A DNA stretch of 64,000 nucleotides from Sutcliffiella cohnii (lineage in GTDB: Bacteria > Bacillota > Bacilli > Bacillales > Bacillaceae_I): positions 1,914,501 through 1,978,500 of the forward strand of contig NZ_CP018866.1 of NCBI RefSeq assembly GCF_002250055.1, written 5' to 3'. The notes below the pieces were generated by a model. It ran no database searches. It was not told the DNA's origin and worked only from the letters and a program-made list of their open reading frames with translations. Position numbers and translations under genes: made by a program. This document shows positions 26,039 to 36,182 of this stretch, in pieces (within the stretch, counting starts at the first letter, position 1; each line of letters opens with the position of its first letter).

Positions 26039-29000
26039 GTGTACAAAAGGAAGAGATTAAGTAAAATGCTTACCAAGTTCTTTATTATGCTTTTATTGGT
26101 TAGTAGTTTTTTACCTCATGTTGCCTTTGCAAACGAAAATGAAAATAAAGTAATTGATTTGCAAGTGAAAGATGAACAATTTGAGAAAGAGAGAGAGGCT
26201 GAATTTTATGAACAAGAAGTGGCTTCTACTGCACTGGAGGAAGGGGAGTTTGAACATTTACTTTCTGCTATAGGTTGGGACGTACCTGAAATAAATGTAG
26301 AAGTAGATACACAAGACAAAATCGAACAAGCAGTTTATGAGGCGTTAGAAGAGGAAAAGGAAGTAGATGTAATAGTTCGGCTTAAAGGACAAGCAGATTA
26401 TAATAAAATATATGCCGATACAAAAGGGAAAGGAAAATCTACTAAAGCAAAAGAAGTAGTAACCTCTCTCCAACAAAATGCAAAAACCTCTCAACAAGGA
26501 ATAGAGAAGGCTATTGTATCATTAGAGATAAAAGGAAAAGCAAAAAAGAAAGATACACTTTGGATTATTAATGGAATAACTTTAACGGTTTCGAAAGATG
26601 GTTTAGAAGAGTTAAAGAATCATAAAGAAATAGAAAGAATTACGTTGGATAAAGAAGTTCCATTGCCTGAGATTACGGTTGAACAGTCGAAGCCGCGCTT
26701 ACCAGAATGGGGGTTAGAGAAAATCTTCGCTCCAAAAGTATGGGGGGATTATGGCTTAAAAGGTGAAGGAATAGTCGTAGGGATAATGGATACTGGTGTG
26801 GATGGAAACCATGAAGCACTGAGACATAATTATCGTGGTAGAGATGGAAATCATCAATATTCTTGGATAGATCTCTCAGGTAACAATTATGCCACACCAG
26901 CGGATGGTCACGGGCACGGGACTCACGTTGCTGGAACAGCTGTAGGTGGTGGCGAAGGAGAGCCAATAGGGGTTGCTCCTGAAGCTGAATGGATAGCTGC
27001 TAAAATTTTCAATGATGGTGGTTCTACGACGTTATCTGCAATACACCAAGCTTTTGAGTGGTTTATGGCTCCGGGTGGAGACCCATCAAAGGCTCCGCAT
27101 GTTGTTAACAATTCTTGGGGCAATGCAAATGCGTATAATACTGAATTTTATGAAGATGTTCAAGCGTGGGTTGCAGCTGGTATTTTTCCACTCTTTTCAG
27201 CAGGTAATGAAGGACCTGGTTCCCAAACGGTCGGGTCACCAGGTAGTTTTCCAGAAAGCTTTGCAATAGGGGCAACGGATGTAAATGATCAAATTGCTTC
27301 ATTTAGTAGCCGCGGTCCTGTTTATTGGACAGATGAAGACGGAAATCAACAACGAATCATTAAGCCAGATGTGTCTGCTCCTGGTCATCAAATTTATTCA
27401 GCTTGGCCTTCTGTAAGAGGAGCTGGAGAATACCATACTATTAGTGGTACATCGATGGCTGCACCACATGTTTCTGGTGCGATAGCATTAATTTACCAAG
27501 CAAACCCACAATTAACGATTGAGGAAGTTAAGGATATATTAAAAAGAACAGCTAGAGTCGAGTCTTTCATGGGGAATACTCCTAATGATGTTTACGGACA
27601 TGGGATTATTAATGTTTACCAAGCTGTAACGGAAGCAGCATTTGCAGGGAATATTAGTGGGACAATTCAATCTGAAGAATCTATTGAGGTACCAATTAAA
27701 ATTAGTATTCCAACACAAAATATGGAAGTGACATCTAACGACGGAACTTTTCAATTTTCTGTAAGAGAAGGAACACATAGAGTACTAGTTTCTGCCTTTG
27801 GTTATGACTTGTTACAGACAGAAGTGACAGTGAAAAAAGGGGAAACAACAGAAGTGCAATGGGTGTTACAACCTTCGGAGAGATATACGGTTACAGGTAC
27901 TGTAAGAGAGACTACGTCAAATGAACCGGTACGATTTGCATATATTCGAATGAAAGGGACGCCTTTAGCGGCAGTACGAACGAATGAAAGTGGAGCTTTT
28001 TCTGTTTCAAATATTCCGATAGGTAACTACGAATTAATTATTACAGGGGAAGGAATTAAAGGACATACGGAACAAGTTGAGATAACTAACAATGTAGAAC
28101 TTGATTTGTACGTAGACGAGCATAACCTATCATCCAATAGCAATTGGTCAACAGCGAATTATAGTTATGAAAGAAATGCGGTATCACCAAATGCGATTGA
28201 TATTGACGGAATGCAAAAACAGTGGACATATTCAACAAGCTCAAAAGGTCAAATTTTGTTTTCTACTCCTGCGGTAACAGAAAATACGGTTGTATTTACT
28301 ACGGATCGTGGATGGATTACAGCGTTAAATCGGTCGACTGGTGAAGAAATTTGGAGTGTTCGACTCGGTGCTACAAATCGCTCTACCCCGACTATTGCGG
28401 ACGGGAAAGTATTTGTATCAGGTGGACAAGATGGAACGATGTATTCATTAGACTTAAAAACTGGTAGAACGATATGGAGTAAGTCTATTGGACAACCGGC
28501 TGTATATGAATCTGCCATTTATAAGGATGGAGTTTTATACATTGGGTCTGGTTTAAATGATAATCCATCTTTTTACGCACTAAATGCTGACAATGGTGAA
28601 ACCCTTTGGAGAAAAGAACTTGGTGGAGCCTCCTATTTTGGTGGAACATTAGGTGAAGGGCTAATTTTTATAGGTACGTATGACAACCGGACGTTACGTG
28701 CTTTACGTGTGGAAGATGGATCTGAAGCATGGTCTATTACACTATCGAACGAAGGGTTTGCTTCTCGTCCGGTATATCAGGAAGGGACGCTTTACGTGAC
28801 AAGTGCGAACTTTAGCAATGGTAGTGGTACATTGCACGCGTTAAACGCAGTGAATGGGGAACATGTATGGCAAGTTGGCGGCATAGGAGATACTCAAGCA
28901 GGTTCTCCGATCGTATATGAAGAATTTGTAATCGTTAATTCCTCGACTCAACCTATTGTACGGGCTTTCCATCGTGAAAATGGTACCGAACTTTGGAGTA

Positions 29001-32000
29001 ATCGATTCGTAGGTTTCGGTGTACACAACGGATCTGTAAGTGCAAATGGAATCCTATTTTTTGCAGGGACTAGCGGTACGCTTTACGCGCTAGACGTATA
29101 TAGCGGTTCTATTCTTAAAGAAATGTCGCTACAAGATTATAGTACTTCTGGCATACCTATTGTACCTGGAAATGTAATCGTACCACATCGTAGTGGGATA
29201 GATAGTTATGTTTCTAACGGGACGATAGAAGGTACTATCACGGATTCGGACGGAAATGGTACAGAAGCGATTATTGCAATTGCGGAAACAAATTACCGAA
29301 CACAATCATCTAATGAAGGTGCATTTTCGTTACAGCATGAACCAGGAACATACACATTAAAGGTTTCATCGTATGGGAAGAAACAAATAGAAGATGAAGT
29401 GATGATCGTTTCTGGTTACAAAGAAACGCTGAATTATGAATTAGAGGATGCAGAAATAGGAGCATTGCAAATTTCTGTACAAGATAAACGAACAGGTAAT
29501 CGTTTACCTAATGTTGATATTGTCATTCAAGATACAGGTTTACAAGGAGTCTCTAATGAACAAGGTGAGCTCCATGTGGAAGAAATTTTTGAAGGAACAT
29601 ATAATGTTGAATTTTTATTAAACGGTTACGAGAAAGTGCTACTACCAGTAACTGTTGCTCCTAATGAATTAGCAGTGATGACAGTGGAACTTTCACCTTT
29701 TGACATTGCTGTGTTGAATGACTTTCAAGGTGAAGTAACTGCATTATTAAATATGAATGGATTCCTAGCAGAAGAACGCGAGTGGGATATTATTAATGAT
29801 ATTTACCGTTATGATGTTGTTTATTTAAATGGCGCCTACGGTTCTGGTGGTTGGAAACCTGATGAAACGTTATTTAATCAATTAATTGATGTAGCAAAAG
29901 AGCATGATGTTAGCTTAATTTTTGCGGACGCGTGGGGATCTAATTATGGTTCTATTCGTCAATTAACTGAATACACACAAGATCCAAAAGAAATTGCGCA
30001 TTATTATGGGTCTGGGCAAGTTAGGTTGCAAGCTGATGAAGAGCATCCAATTCTAGAAGGCATGAATAAAGGAGAGCGAGTTACACTTTATACGAGAACA
30101 GGTGACTTTGCATGGTTTAACCGTTATTCAGGTCGACATCTCGCTTCCATTGGAAGTACAACACAAGGAATGGTAGGTACTGGGGTAGCTTATAAGGCAG
30201 TTTCAGAAAACAGTGCTCATTTATTATTAGGAAGTCATGCCGCTTCACCGTGGGTATCGCCCCTCCAAGGCTGGTTAGCTGACATGCAATCGATTCTTTT
30301 TAACGGTGTCCGTTATTTACAAGAAGCTACCTTTGGTGAAGTTAGTGGTTCGATTGTAGATTTTGAAGGTAACCCAGTAGAAGCGGAAGTTATAATAGTG
30401 GAAACAAACCAACAAGAAAAGTCAGATGTAGAAGGTGAATTTCAATTTTATCATGACGTAGGAACCTTTGTGTTAGAAATAAGATCTCCAGGATTTGCAA
30501 CGCAACGAGAACAAGTAACAATAATAAATGGTGAACCGGTTGAGCTTACGATTGTATTACACCACTCAAATGGAGATCGGTTATCTGGTAATGTAACCGA
30601 TAGTATTACACAACTAGGAATAGCAAATGCGGAAGTAAAGTTAATTCAAAATGAAGAAATTATTGTTGAGCAGGAAACAACTTCTAACGGAAGATTTGAG
30701 TTTACGAGTCTACAGTATGGACAATATAAACTCAGAATTGAAAAGGAAGGATACATTTTTCACTCAGAAAATATCGAAGTAGGTAGAGTACAAGATGAAT
30801 TGGAAATAGGTCTATATCCAACGCCAAAAGTAGCGGTATTAGGGGACTATTTCAGTCAAAATCGAAATTTCCAATATACAATGAGTCAAGCAGGAATTCC
30901 TGTCACACCATTATCCGTTCAAAATGTAGCCGAAGAAGTCGGTAATTACGATGTTATTTTTATTAATGACATTTCGGGTAGTAGTTTTAACAAATCAATA
31001 TTTGAAAATATGATGGAGAAAGCAGACGAAGCGAAAACGAGTGTTATACTTGGTGACGTATATTCTTCAGGTTCGGGTATAAATCATTTAGTCAATTACA
31101 GAGAGGATCCACAAGTTAGAAGAAATGTAGCAGATACGACAAAAGCGGCAAATTATGTTCTTTTAGAAGAACATCCTATATTTAAAGGAATAGAAGTCGG
31201 GGAACAAGTAGAGTTATTGTTGCCAAGTGGTAGCCGAATTAGTTACTTTGATGATTATAGTGGTTATCCGATAGCGGAGATTACACATGAAGGAAATGCA
31301 GATTCACATGGTTTAGGAGTTGCATATAAGCCTAGAACGGATAATAGTGTAGAACTACTTATGAGTGGTCACGGATTTGGTTTGTACCATCATTTTGAAC
31401 ACTATACGGAAGAAGGGCTTCGACTGCTAACGAATGCAGTTGTATGGGCTGCTTATACACAGTTTAATGTGATTTCTGGTGTAATTACAGATGAAGAAGC
31501 TAATCCCCTTTATGCGAGTGTAGAAGTGGACGGAGTACCATTTGATACCGCTACAGACCCTTCAACAGGAGAATTTTCTATCGCTATAAAAGATGGTGAT
31601 TATGACGTTACAATTACCTCTTTTGGATATGATAGAAAGATAGAACAAATCCGTCTAGATAATAACTTTGAACCACTGGAAATTGAAATGGTTGTTTCTG
31701 AAAATGTTGGTTCCATCGTTGGTACGATAGAGGATGAAAAAGACGGATCAGCACTAGAAGGCGTAGAAGTAAATATCGTAGGAATACCAAGAGAGAGTGT
31801 AACGAACAGTCAAGGGAACTTTTCTATTTCTAGATTAGAGCCTGGAGATTATATATTGAAAATGGTTAAGGACGGCTATGTTCATAAAGAAATGGAAGTT
31901 ACAATCGAAGAGTCCGAACAATTAAATTTATCGATTGAATTAAAACCTTCTCCAACAATTGGGGTAATTGTAGACGCTACAGCTTCTAGTGCTGTATCGA

Positions 32001-35000
32001 TGGAAGATTATTTAGAAGGAAAAGGTTATAACGTAGTAAACATGTTCTATACGGATTTAGAACTATTACAAGAGATAGATTTAGTTATAGCGAACTCTGA
32101 TTATAATAATAGCTTAATTCCAACTAAAGATGAATTTTCAGCCTTCCAACTAGCTTTAAATGAAACGAATACGTCAGTCATTTGGACAGGACAACATGGT
32201 GGGAGAGGAGCAATTCGTTATTTATACGAATATGAGAACAATCCTCCAGTTGAGATTAGAGGAAGTAAGGCAGGAATGAAAGGGGCGGTATTGGAGAATC
32301 ATCCAATATTAGAAGGTGTACCGACGGAGTTTTCAATGTTAGCTGGATCGAATTATTATTATGCGTTTGATGGATATGACGGGACGGTAATAGCTGATGT
32401 GATCCACGATACAGATGGAAGAGTAGGTAGTGCTATTGCTTATAAAGGTCGAACAAGTGAATCTGTTGAAATTTTACTTGCGAATTTCACTTTTAGCTCC
32501 AATTTCCATCCAGGTAATCGCCAACACTTTGATGAGAATCGTGAAACGATCTTCCTAAATGCTATTAATTGGGCGTTAGAAAATGAAGAAGCGCTAGTCG
32601 GAGAATTATATGGTAGCGTGAAAAATCAACAAGAACGGAATGTCAAAGCGACTATTACCGTACTAGAGACAGGTAAAATAGTAGAAACAGATGTAGAAGG
32701 CAACTTTTATTTAGGGCTACCATCTGGACAATATACGTTAAAGGTAGAAGCGTTCGGCCATGTAACAGATCAATTTGAAGTAGAATTAGAAAATGGAGAA
32801 ACGATAAATAGGACATTCCAGTTATCGACAGACCGTGCTGGACTAGTGAAAGGAACTGTCTTACATGGACAAGATGAAACTCCAATTGAAGGTGCAACCA
32901 TAACTATTATGGGTACTCCGATTACAACAATGACAGATGAAAACGGAGAATATGAAGTCGATGTCCCTGTTGGCACTTATTCTGTTCGTGCATCAGCTCC
33001 TGGACATACGTCTGTCGTACAAGCGAATGTTGTAGTAGAAGAAAACGAAAGCATAGTCGTTCCGTTTTTACTTCAAACTTCTGAAAAGGTTGCAATTGTC
33101 GCCACATCCACATATGGGGATCGGATACAACAATTTCTTTCAGATAGAGGCTACGATTCGGAAGTTATTGTAAATAGTAATTTATCACCATTAATGGACA
33201 ATTTAAGTGAATATGCAGTCATTATATTCAACGACAAACATTCTAATATGAGTCAAGCTCAGTTTAATGAGTTTTTACAAGCAACATCAGAAAATGATGT
33301 AAGTATTATATTTAGTTCTCAATTTAGTGGAGGTACAATTCGTGATTTGTCCGATGCTGTTGGGAACCCAGCAAACGTAAGTTGGGCTTTCGTACCTAGT
33401 CATGTGAACGTGAAAGTGTTACATGAACATCCAATCTTTGCTGGCTTTACAGAAGATGAAATTCAAATTTTAAATAATGGTACTAGTAGCCAACAATATG
33501 CAGTTTATTCTGGCTATAGTGGTACAACAATTGGTTCCATCTCACATGATGAACGCGGGGTATTAGGAGAAGGAATTGGATTTGAATTCGCAAGTGCAAA
33601 CTCTGTCCATATTTTACTGTCTGGAATGAGAGTTGGCTCTTACGGACAACCGGAAACGCGATGGACAGAAGAAGGAAAACAACTTTATACGAATGCAATC
33701 GATTGGGCCATTTCTGCTAGTTTAGGAGAAATAGTTGGTACTGTAACTACAGAAGATGGTGAACCAATCTCTAATGCAACAATTGTTATTGAAGCGCTTG
33801 GCTATGAAACAAAAACAAACGCGCAAGGACAGTATCGACTAGGAGTAGGCTCCGGTACGTATGAAGTAAAAGCGCTAGCAAGAGGTTATGAAGAGAAAAC
33901 AGAAACAGTTGTTGTCGAAAACTTAGGAGAATCAGTAGAAGCTAATTTTACATTAACTAAACTAGATGGTATGACGATTACTGGGACAGTTATAAACAAC
34001 CGTACTGAAGAGAGTATTACGGAAGCAAAAGTAACATTAACAGAAGTTTCTAGTTCGATACTTTTAGAGGAATTAACGACAAATGAAGATGGATATTTTG
34101 AATTTGCGGATCTTTTAGAAGGTGAATATGAAATAACGGCTCATATGGATGGTTATATTTCTGTTTCTACGGTAGTTGTCGTAGAAGAGGAAGACATTAC
34201 TATCACTCTTGCGATGAATGCCATTGAAGTAGCGGTTATTGGTGATTGGAATAACAATCTTGTAAACTTCTTAAATAGCGAAGAAGTATACGCTGAAGGT
34301 CAAGATTGGAATGTTAGTGATAATCTTGGAAACTATGAGTTGGTTATTGTGAATTCTAATAAAGGGACGAAAGAAGAATTGGAGCGGTTAATTGATGCAG
34401 CGGCAGTCCATGAAGTAAGTATAGTTTTTGTAGGTTCTTGGGCTGGGGAAGGCTCTATCTCACTACTAGAAAAAGCTTTTTCAACGCCAATACTCGACAA
34501 GCATGGCTATAACGAAGGAGCAGTTTTGTTAAAACTTAATGAACAGCATCCAATATTTGAAGGGTTAACGGATGACGATGGCTATATAGAAATACATGCG
34601 AATCAAAGTCCGTATGCAACGTATCAGGATCTTCCTGGTAAAGTGATAAGTAATATAAATGTAGATGGTGACGATAAAGGCGCTTCTGTAGCATATGAGT
34701 TTAAAGGAACGAACCATATGCACCTGTATTTATCTTCTTTCGCCGTTACGAATATTATCGGACCTGATTATGGGTGGACAGAAAAAGGAAAACAATTATT
34801 TATACAGTCATTACAATTTGCAAGGGATGCTGAAATAGAAGAGGAGCAACCTACTCCGACAATTCCAGCAGCACCAACGTGGGATGAATCAAGAATTCAA
34901 ACTAATGAATCAACGGTTACGATAACAGGTAAAGGAGAAGTTGGTTCTATCGTTCACATTTATGAAGAGAAAGGAAAGAAACGAACATTACTAGAGTCAG

Positions 35001-35146
35001 TGGAAGTATTAGAAGATGGTACATTTAGTTATACAGATCAGTATGGAAACGGTAACCATTTCTTATATGCACAAGCTGAAAACGAAGTAGGTTTATCTGA
35101 ATGGAGTGAAAAACTTCAACTAATTATAACTGGAAAACCACGATAA
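26039..35146 (+). CDS. Giant secreted S8 protease with propeller and five repeated modules
   Basis: The protein has 3035 residues. GGAGGTGG (26026-26033) indicates GTG 26039 as start; the frame itself opens at 26024. Order: signal peptide (1-31, AFA), propeptide, and a subtilase domain (~225-535) resembling bacillopeptidase F with Asp251, His293 and Ser472. Two carboxypeptidase-regulatory-like (Cna-B-type) beta domains follow. Next is a seven-bladed PQQ-type propeller (~725-1055; motifs like YALNADNGETLW). Then five copies of [two regulatory-like beta domains + one ~210-residue Rossmann-like GATase/ThuA-type domain], and a C-terminal Ig-like domain. The Rossmann domains start at about 1221, 1596, 1972, 2349 and 2729 and lack a catalytic Cys. 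I noticed no cysteine in the protein and no LPXTG or SLH anchor. Confidence 0.9.
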   Translation: MYKRKRLSKMLTKFFIMLLLVSSFLPHVAFANENENKVIDLQVKDEQFEKEREAEFYEQEVASTALEEGEFEHLLSAIGWDVPEINVEVDTQDKIEQAVYEALEEEKEVDVIVRLKGQADYNKIYADTKGKGKSTKAKEVVTSLQQNAKTSQQGIEKAIVSLEIKGKAKKKDTLWIINGITLTVSKDGLEELKNHKEIERITLDKEVPLPEITVEQSKPRLPEWGLEKIFAPKVWGDYGLKGEGIVVGIMDTGVDGNHEALRHNYRGRDGNHQYSWIDLSGNNYATPADGHGHGTHVAGTAVGGGEGEPIGVAPEAEWIAAKIFNDGGSTTLSAIHQAFEWFMAPGGDPSKAPHVVNNSWGNANAYNTEFYEDVQAWVAAGIFPLFSAGNEGPGSQTVGSPGSFPESFAIGATDVNDQIASFSSRGPVYWTDEDGNQQRIIKPDVSAPGHQIYSAWPSVRGAGEYHTISGTSMAAPHVSGAIALIYQANPQLTIEEVKDILKRTARVESFMGNTPNDVYGHGIINVYQAVTEAAFAGNISGTIQSEESIEVPIKISIPTQNMEVTSNDGTFQFSVREGTHRVLVSAFGYDLLQTEVTVKKGETTEVQWVLQPSERYTVTGTVRETTSNEPVRFAYIRMKGTPLAAVRTNESGAFSVSNIPIGNYELIITGEGIKGHTEQVEITNNVELDLYVDEHNLSSNSNWSTANYSYERNAVSPNAIDIDGMQKQWTYSTSSKGQILFSTPAVTENTVVFTTDRGWITALNRSTGEEIWSVRLGATNRSTPTIADGKVFVSGGQDGTMYSLDLKTGRTIWSKSIGQPAVYESAIYKDGVLYIGSGLNDNPSFYALNADNGETLWRKELGGASYFGGTLGEGLIFIGTYDNRTLRALRVEDGSEAWSITLSNEGFASRPVYQEGTLYVTSANFSNGSGTLHALNAVNGEHVWQVGGIGDTQAGSPIVYEEFVIVNSSTQPIVRAFHRENGTELWSNRFVGFGVHNGSVSANGILFFAGTSGTLYALDVYSGSILKEMSLQDYSTSGIPIVPGNVIVPHRSGIDSYVSNGTIEGTITDSDGNGTEAIIAIAETNYRTQSSNEGAFSLQHEPGTYTLKVSSYGKKQIEDEVMIVSGYKETLNYELEDAEIGALQISVQDKRTGNRLPNVDIVIQDTGLQGVSNEQGELHVEEIFEGTYNVEFLLNGYEKVLLPVTVAPNELAVMTVELSPFDIAVLNDFQGEVTALLNMNGFLAEEREWDIINDIYRYDVVYLNGAYGSGGWKPDETLFNQLIDVAKEHDVSLIFADAWGSNYGSIRQLTEYTQDPKEIAHYYGSGQVRLQADEEHPILEGMNKGERVTLYTRTGDFAWFNRYSGRHLASIGSTTQGMVGTGVAYKAVSENSAHLLLGSHAASPWVSPLQGWLADMQSILFNGVRYLQEATFGEVSGSIVDFEGNPVEAEVIIVETNQQEKSDVEGEFQFYHDVGTFVLEIRSPGFATQREQVTIINGEPVELTIVLHHSNGDRLSGNVTDSITQLGIANAEVKLIQNEEIIVEQETTSNGRFEFTSLQYGQYKLRIEKEGYIFHSENIEVGRVQDELEIGLYPTPKVAVLGDYFSQNRNFQYTMSQAGIPVTPLSVQNVAEEVGNYDVIFINDISGSSFNKSIFENMMEKADEAKTSVILGDVYSSGSGINHLVNYREDPQVRRNVADTTKAANYVLLEEHPIFKGIEVGEQVELLLPSGSRISYFDDYSGYPIAEITHEGNADSHGLGVAYKPRTDNSVELLMSGHGFGLYHHFEHYTEEGLRLLTNAVVWAAYTQFNVISGVITDEEANPLYASVEVDGVPFDTATDPSTGEFSIAIKDGDYDVTITSFGYDRKIEQIRLDNNFEPLEIEMVVSENVGSIVGTIEDEKDGSALEGVEVNIVGIPRESVTNSQGNFSISRLEPGDYILKMVKDGYVHKEMEVTIEESEQLNLSIELKPSPTIGVIVDATASSAVSMEDYLEGKGYNVVNMFYTDLELLQEIDLVIANSDYNNSLIPTKDEFSAFQLALNETNTSVIWTGQHGGRGAIRYLYEYENNPPVEIRGSKAGMKGAVLENHPILEGVPTEFSMLAGSNYYYAFDGYDGTVIADVIHDTDGRVGSAIAYKGRTSESVEILLANFTFSSNFHPGNRQHFDENRETIFLNAINWALENEEALVGELYGSVKNQQERNVKATITVLETGKIVETDVEGNFYLGLPSGQYTLKVEAFGHVTDQFEVELENGETINRTFQLSTDRAGLVKGTVLHGQDETPIEGATITIMGTPITTMTDENGEYEVDVPVGTYSVRASAPGHTSVVQANVVVEENESIVVPFLLQTSEKVAIVATSTYGDRIQQFLSDRGYDSEVIVNSNLSPLMDNLSEYAVIIFNDKHSNMSQAQFNEFLQATSENDVSIIFSSQFSGGTIRDLSDAVGNPANVSWAFVPSHVNVKVLHEHPIFAGFTEDEIQILNNGTSSQQYAVYSGYSGTTIGSISHDERGVLGEGIGFEFASANSVHILLSGMRVGSYGQPETRWTEEGKQLYTNAIDWAISASLGEIVGTVTTEDGEPISNATIVIEALGYETKTNAQGQYRLGVGSGTYEVKALARGYEEKTETVVVENLGESVEANFTLTKLDGMTITGTVINNRTEESITEAKVTLTEVSSSILLEELTTNEDGYFEFADLLEGEYEITAHMDGYISVSTVVVVEEEDITITLAMNAIEVAVIGDWNNNLVNFLNSEEVYAEGQDWNVSDNLGNYELVIVNSNKGTKEELERLIDAAAVHEVSIVFVGSWAGEGSISLLEKAFSTPILDKHGYNEGAVLLKLNEQHPIFEGLTDDDGYIEIHANQSPYATYQDLPGKVISNINVDGDDKGASVAYEFKGTNHMHLYLSSFAVTNIIGPDYGWTEKGKQLFIQSLQFARDAEIEEEQPTPTIPAAPTWDESRIQTNESTVTITGKGEVGSIVHIYEEKGKKRTLLESVEVLEDGTFSYTDQYGNGNHFLYAQAENEVGLSEWSEKLQLIITGKPR

Positions 35147-35153
35147 CATTTTG

Positions 35154-35189
35154 GGACTGCATTTTAAAATGGAAATGCAGTCCTTTTTT
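35154..35189 (+). terminator. Intrinsic terminator after the giant protease
   Basis: GGACTGCATTT (35154-35164) pairs perfectly with AAATGCAGTCC (35173-35183), then TTTTTT. Confidence 0.92.
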
Positions 35190-35201
35190 AAATAACTCGC
35201 A

Positions 35202-35239
35202 ACATATATATTGCATTATGTAATATATATGTTACTATT
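35202..35239 (+). promoter_or_regulatory. Promoter with perfect 11-bp inverted repeat before the XRE gene
   Basis: ACATATATATT (35202-35212) and AATATATATGT (35222-35232) form a perfect palindrome with a nine-base spacer. A -35-like TTGCAT (35211-35216) and a -10-like TACTAT (35233-35238) overlap it. An autoregulatory operator for the XRE repressor is the simplest reading. Confidence 0.5.
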
Positions 35240-35256
35240 ATGTTGGAGGTTTGAGT

Positions 35257-35478
35257 ATGAGAAATAATGTAAAGGTTGCAAGAGTAAAAGCAGGTTTAAC
35301 GCAACAACAATTAGCAGACTGTATTGGTATAACAAGACAAACGGTTAGTTTAATAGAAAAAGGAAAATACAACCCTTCTCTAAAGCTTTGCTTACAAATT
35401 TGTTATGCGGTCAATGCAAAGCTCGACGAAATTTTCTGGGTGGATCAGGAGGCATTTTATGAAAAAGATAACAGATGA
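35257..35478 (+). CDS. Small XRE-family transcriptional regulator
   Basis: The 73-residue protein is essentially one helix-turn-helix domain: NVKVARVKAGLTQQQLADCIGITRQTVSLIEKGKYNPSLKLCLQI. The end INAKLDEIFW-like segment (VNAKLDEIFWVDQEAFYE) is typical of the short YgzD/Cro-like regulators paired with a membrane protein. The frame opens at TTG 35251, but GGAGG (35245-35249) is only one base from it and seven bases from ATG 35257. It overlaps the next gene by 20 bases, forming a two-gene unit. Confidence 0.9.
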   Translation: MRNNVKVARVKAGLTQQQLADCIGITRQTVSLIEKGKYNPSLKLCLQICYAVNAKLDEIFWVDQEAFYEKDNR

Positions 35479-35890
35479 AAGACTTGTATTAAGAAACTTA
35501 CAGCATATAAAAATAGCTTATATCGTTCAAACTGTGGGGATACTAGCGATCTTATGTTATGAGTTAATTGTTGGCGGTCTTGACGGAATGCGCCAAAATC
35601 CATTATGGGCAGTTTTTATGATTACTACTATCGTTTATGCTTATTTAACAATGAGTGTAAGTGTAGAGCATGAAACTAGTATAAAAAATCCGAAAAAGTC
35701 TTTCTATATTTCTCTAATTGTTTTGTTGCTTATTTCTTTCGGAATAGCTTATTTCACATCCATCACTCCAAATTTCAATTGGGGAAATGGACTAGTTGTT
35801 GGTGCAATTATATCCGTTTGTGGATTTATCCCAATCTTCTACATATATAAATTACGTTTAAAGCAAGCAAATGATTTGGATGAGAATTAA
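35459..35890 (+). CDS. Four-helix membrane protein paired with an XRE regulator
   Basis: The 143-residue protein has four hydrophobic helices, at about residues 18-38, 49-68, 82-102 and 112-132. AGGAGG (35447-35452) lies in the upstream gene seven bases before ATG 35459. The gene starts inside the XRE coding region. An XRE repressor translationally coupled to a small membrane protein is a recurring Firmicute pair whose function is mostly unknown. I do not recognise a named family. Confidence 0.75.
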   Translation: MKKITDERLVLRNLQHIKIAYIVQTVGILAILCYELIVGGLDGMRQNPLWAVFMITTIVYAYLTMSVSVEHETSIKNPKKSFYISLIVLLLISFGIAYFTSITPNFNWGNGLVVGAIISVCGFIPIFYIYKLRLKQANDLDEN

Positions 35891-35967
35891 CGAAAAACTC
35901 TTTACATTTATAATCAAATAACATAAAATAACCGTATAGTCATAAAAAGGAAAGCGAGGGATGTTTT

Positions 35968-36039
35968 ATGAAAATGTTAATTGTAACGAGTACAGCTCAA
36001 TTTCATAATGTAACACAGCCCTGTCGCTATTATTTATAA
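35968..36039 (+). CDS. Leader peptide upstream of the rsgA paralogue
   Basis: The 23-codon frame starts at ATG 35968, seven bases after the ribosome binding site GCGAGGG (35954-35960), and stops at TAA 36037. It ends in THR-GLN-PRO-CYS-ARG-TYR-TYR-LEU. Codons 16-18 (ACACAGCCC, 36013-36021) form the 5' arm of a hairpin with GGGCTGTGT (36078-36086). The reading frame is followed by an intrinsic terminator before rsgA. These are the features of a ribosome-sensing attenuator. A second, 15-codon frame at 35961 is also possible. No amino-acid run points to a particular starvation signal. Confidence 0.55.
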   Translation: MKMLIVTSTAQFHNVTQPCRYYL

Positions 36040-36150
36040 TTTGTTTATTTCTATAAATAAGTTGGTATGTAGTTCATGGGCTGTGTGTTGCTCATGGATT
36101 TTATTTTTGGAACAGAAAGACCGTGAACAACTGTTTGCGGTCTTTTTTTA
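36013..36150 (+). promoter_or_regulatory. Transcription attenuator of the rsgA paralogue
   Basis: Four pairings are possible. 36013-36021 pairs with 36078-36086 (9 bp). GTTCATGG (36072-36079) pairs with CCGTGAAC (36121-36128), the left arm of the terminator. The terminator itself is 36116-36129 with 36132-36145, followed by seven T. Finally 36056-36066 pairs with 36159-36169, ending beside the rsgA ribosome binding site. The first pairing includes leader codons, so ribosome position can choose between terminator and antiterminator. Confidence 0.65.
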
Positions 36151-36182
36151 TTGAAAAAACCAACTTATTGGAGGAATTAACA

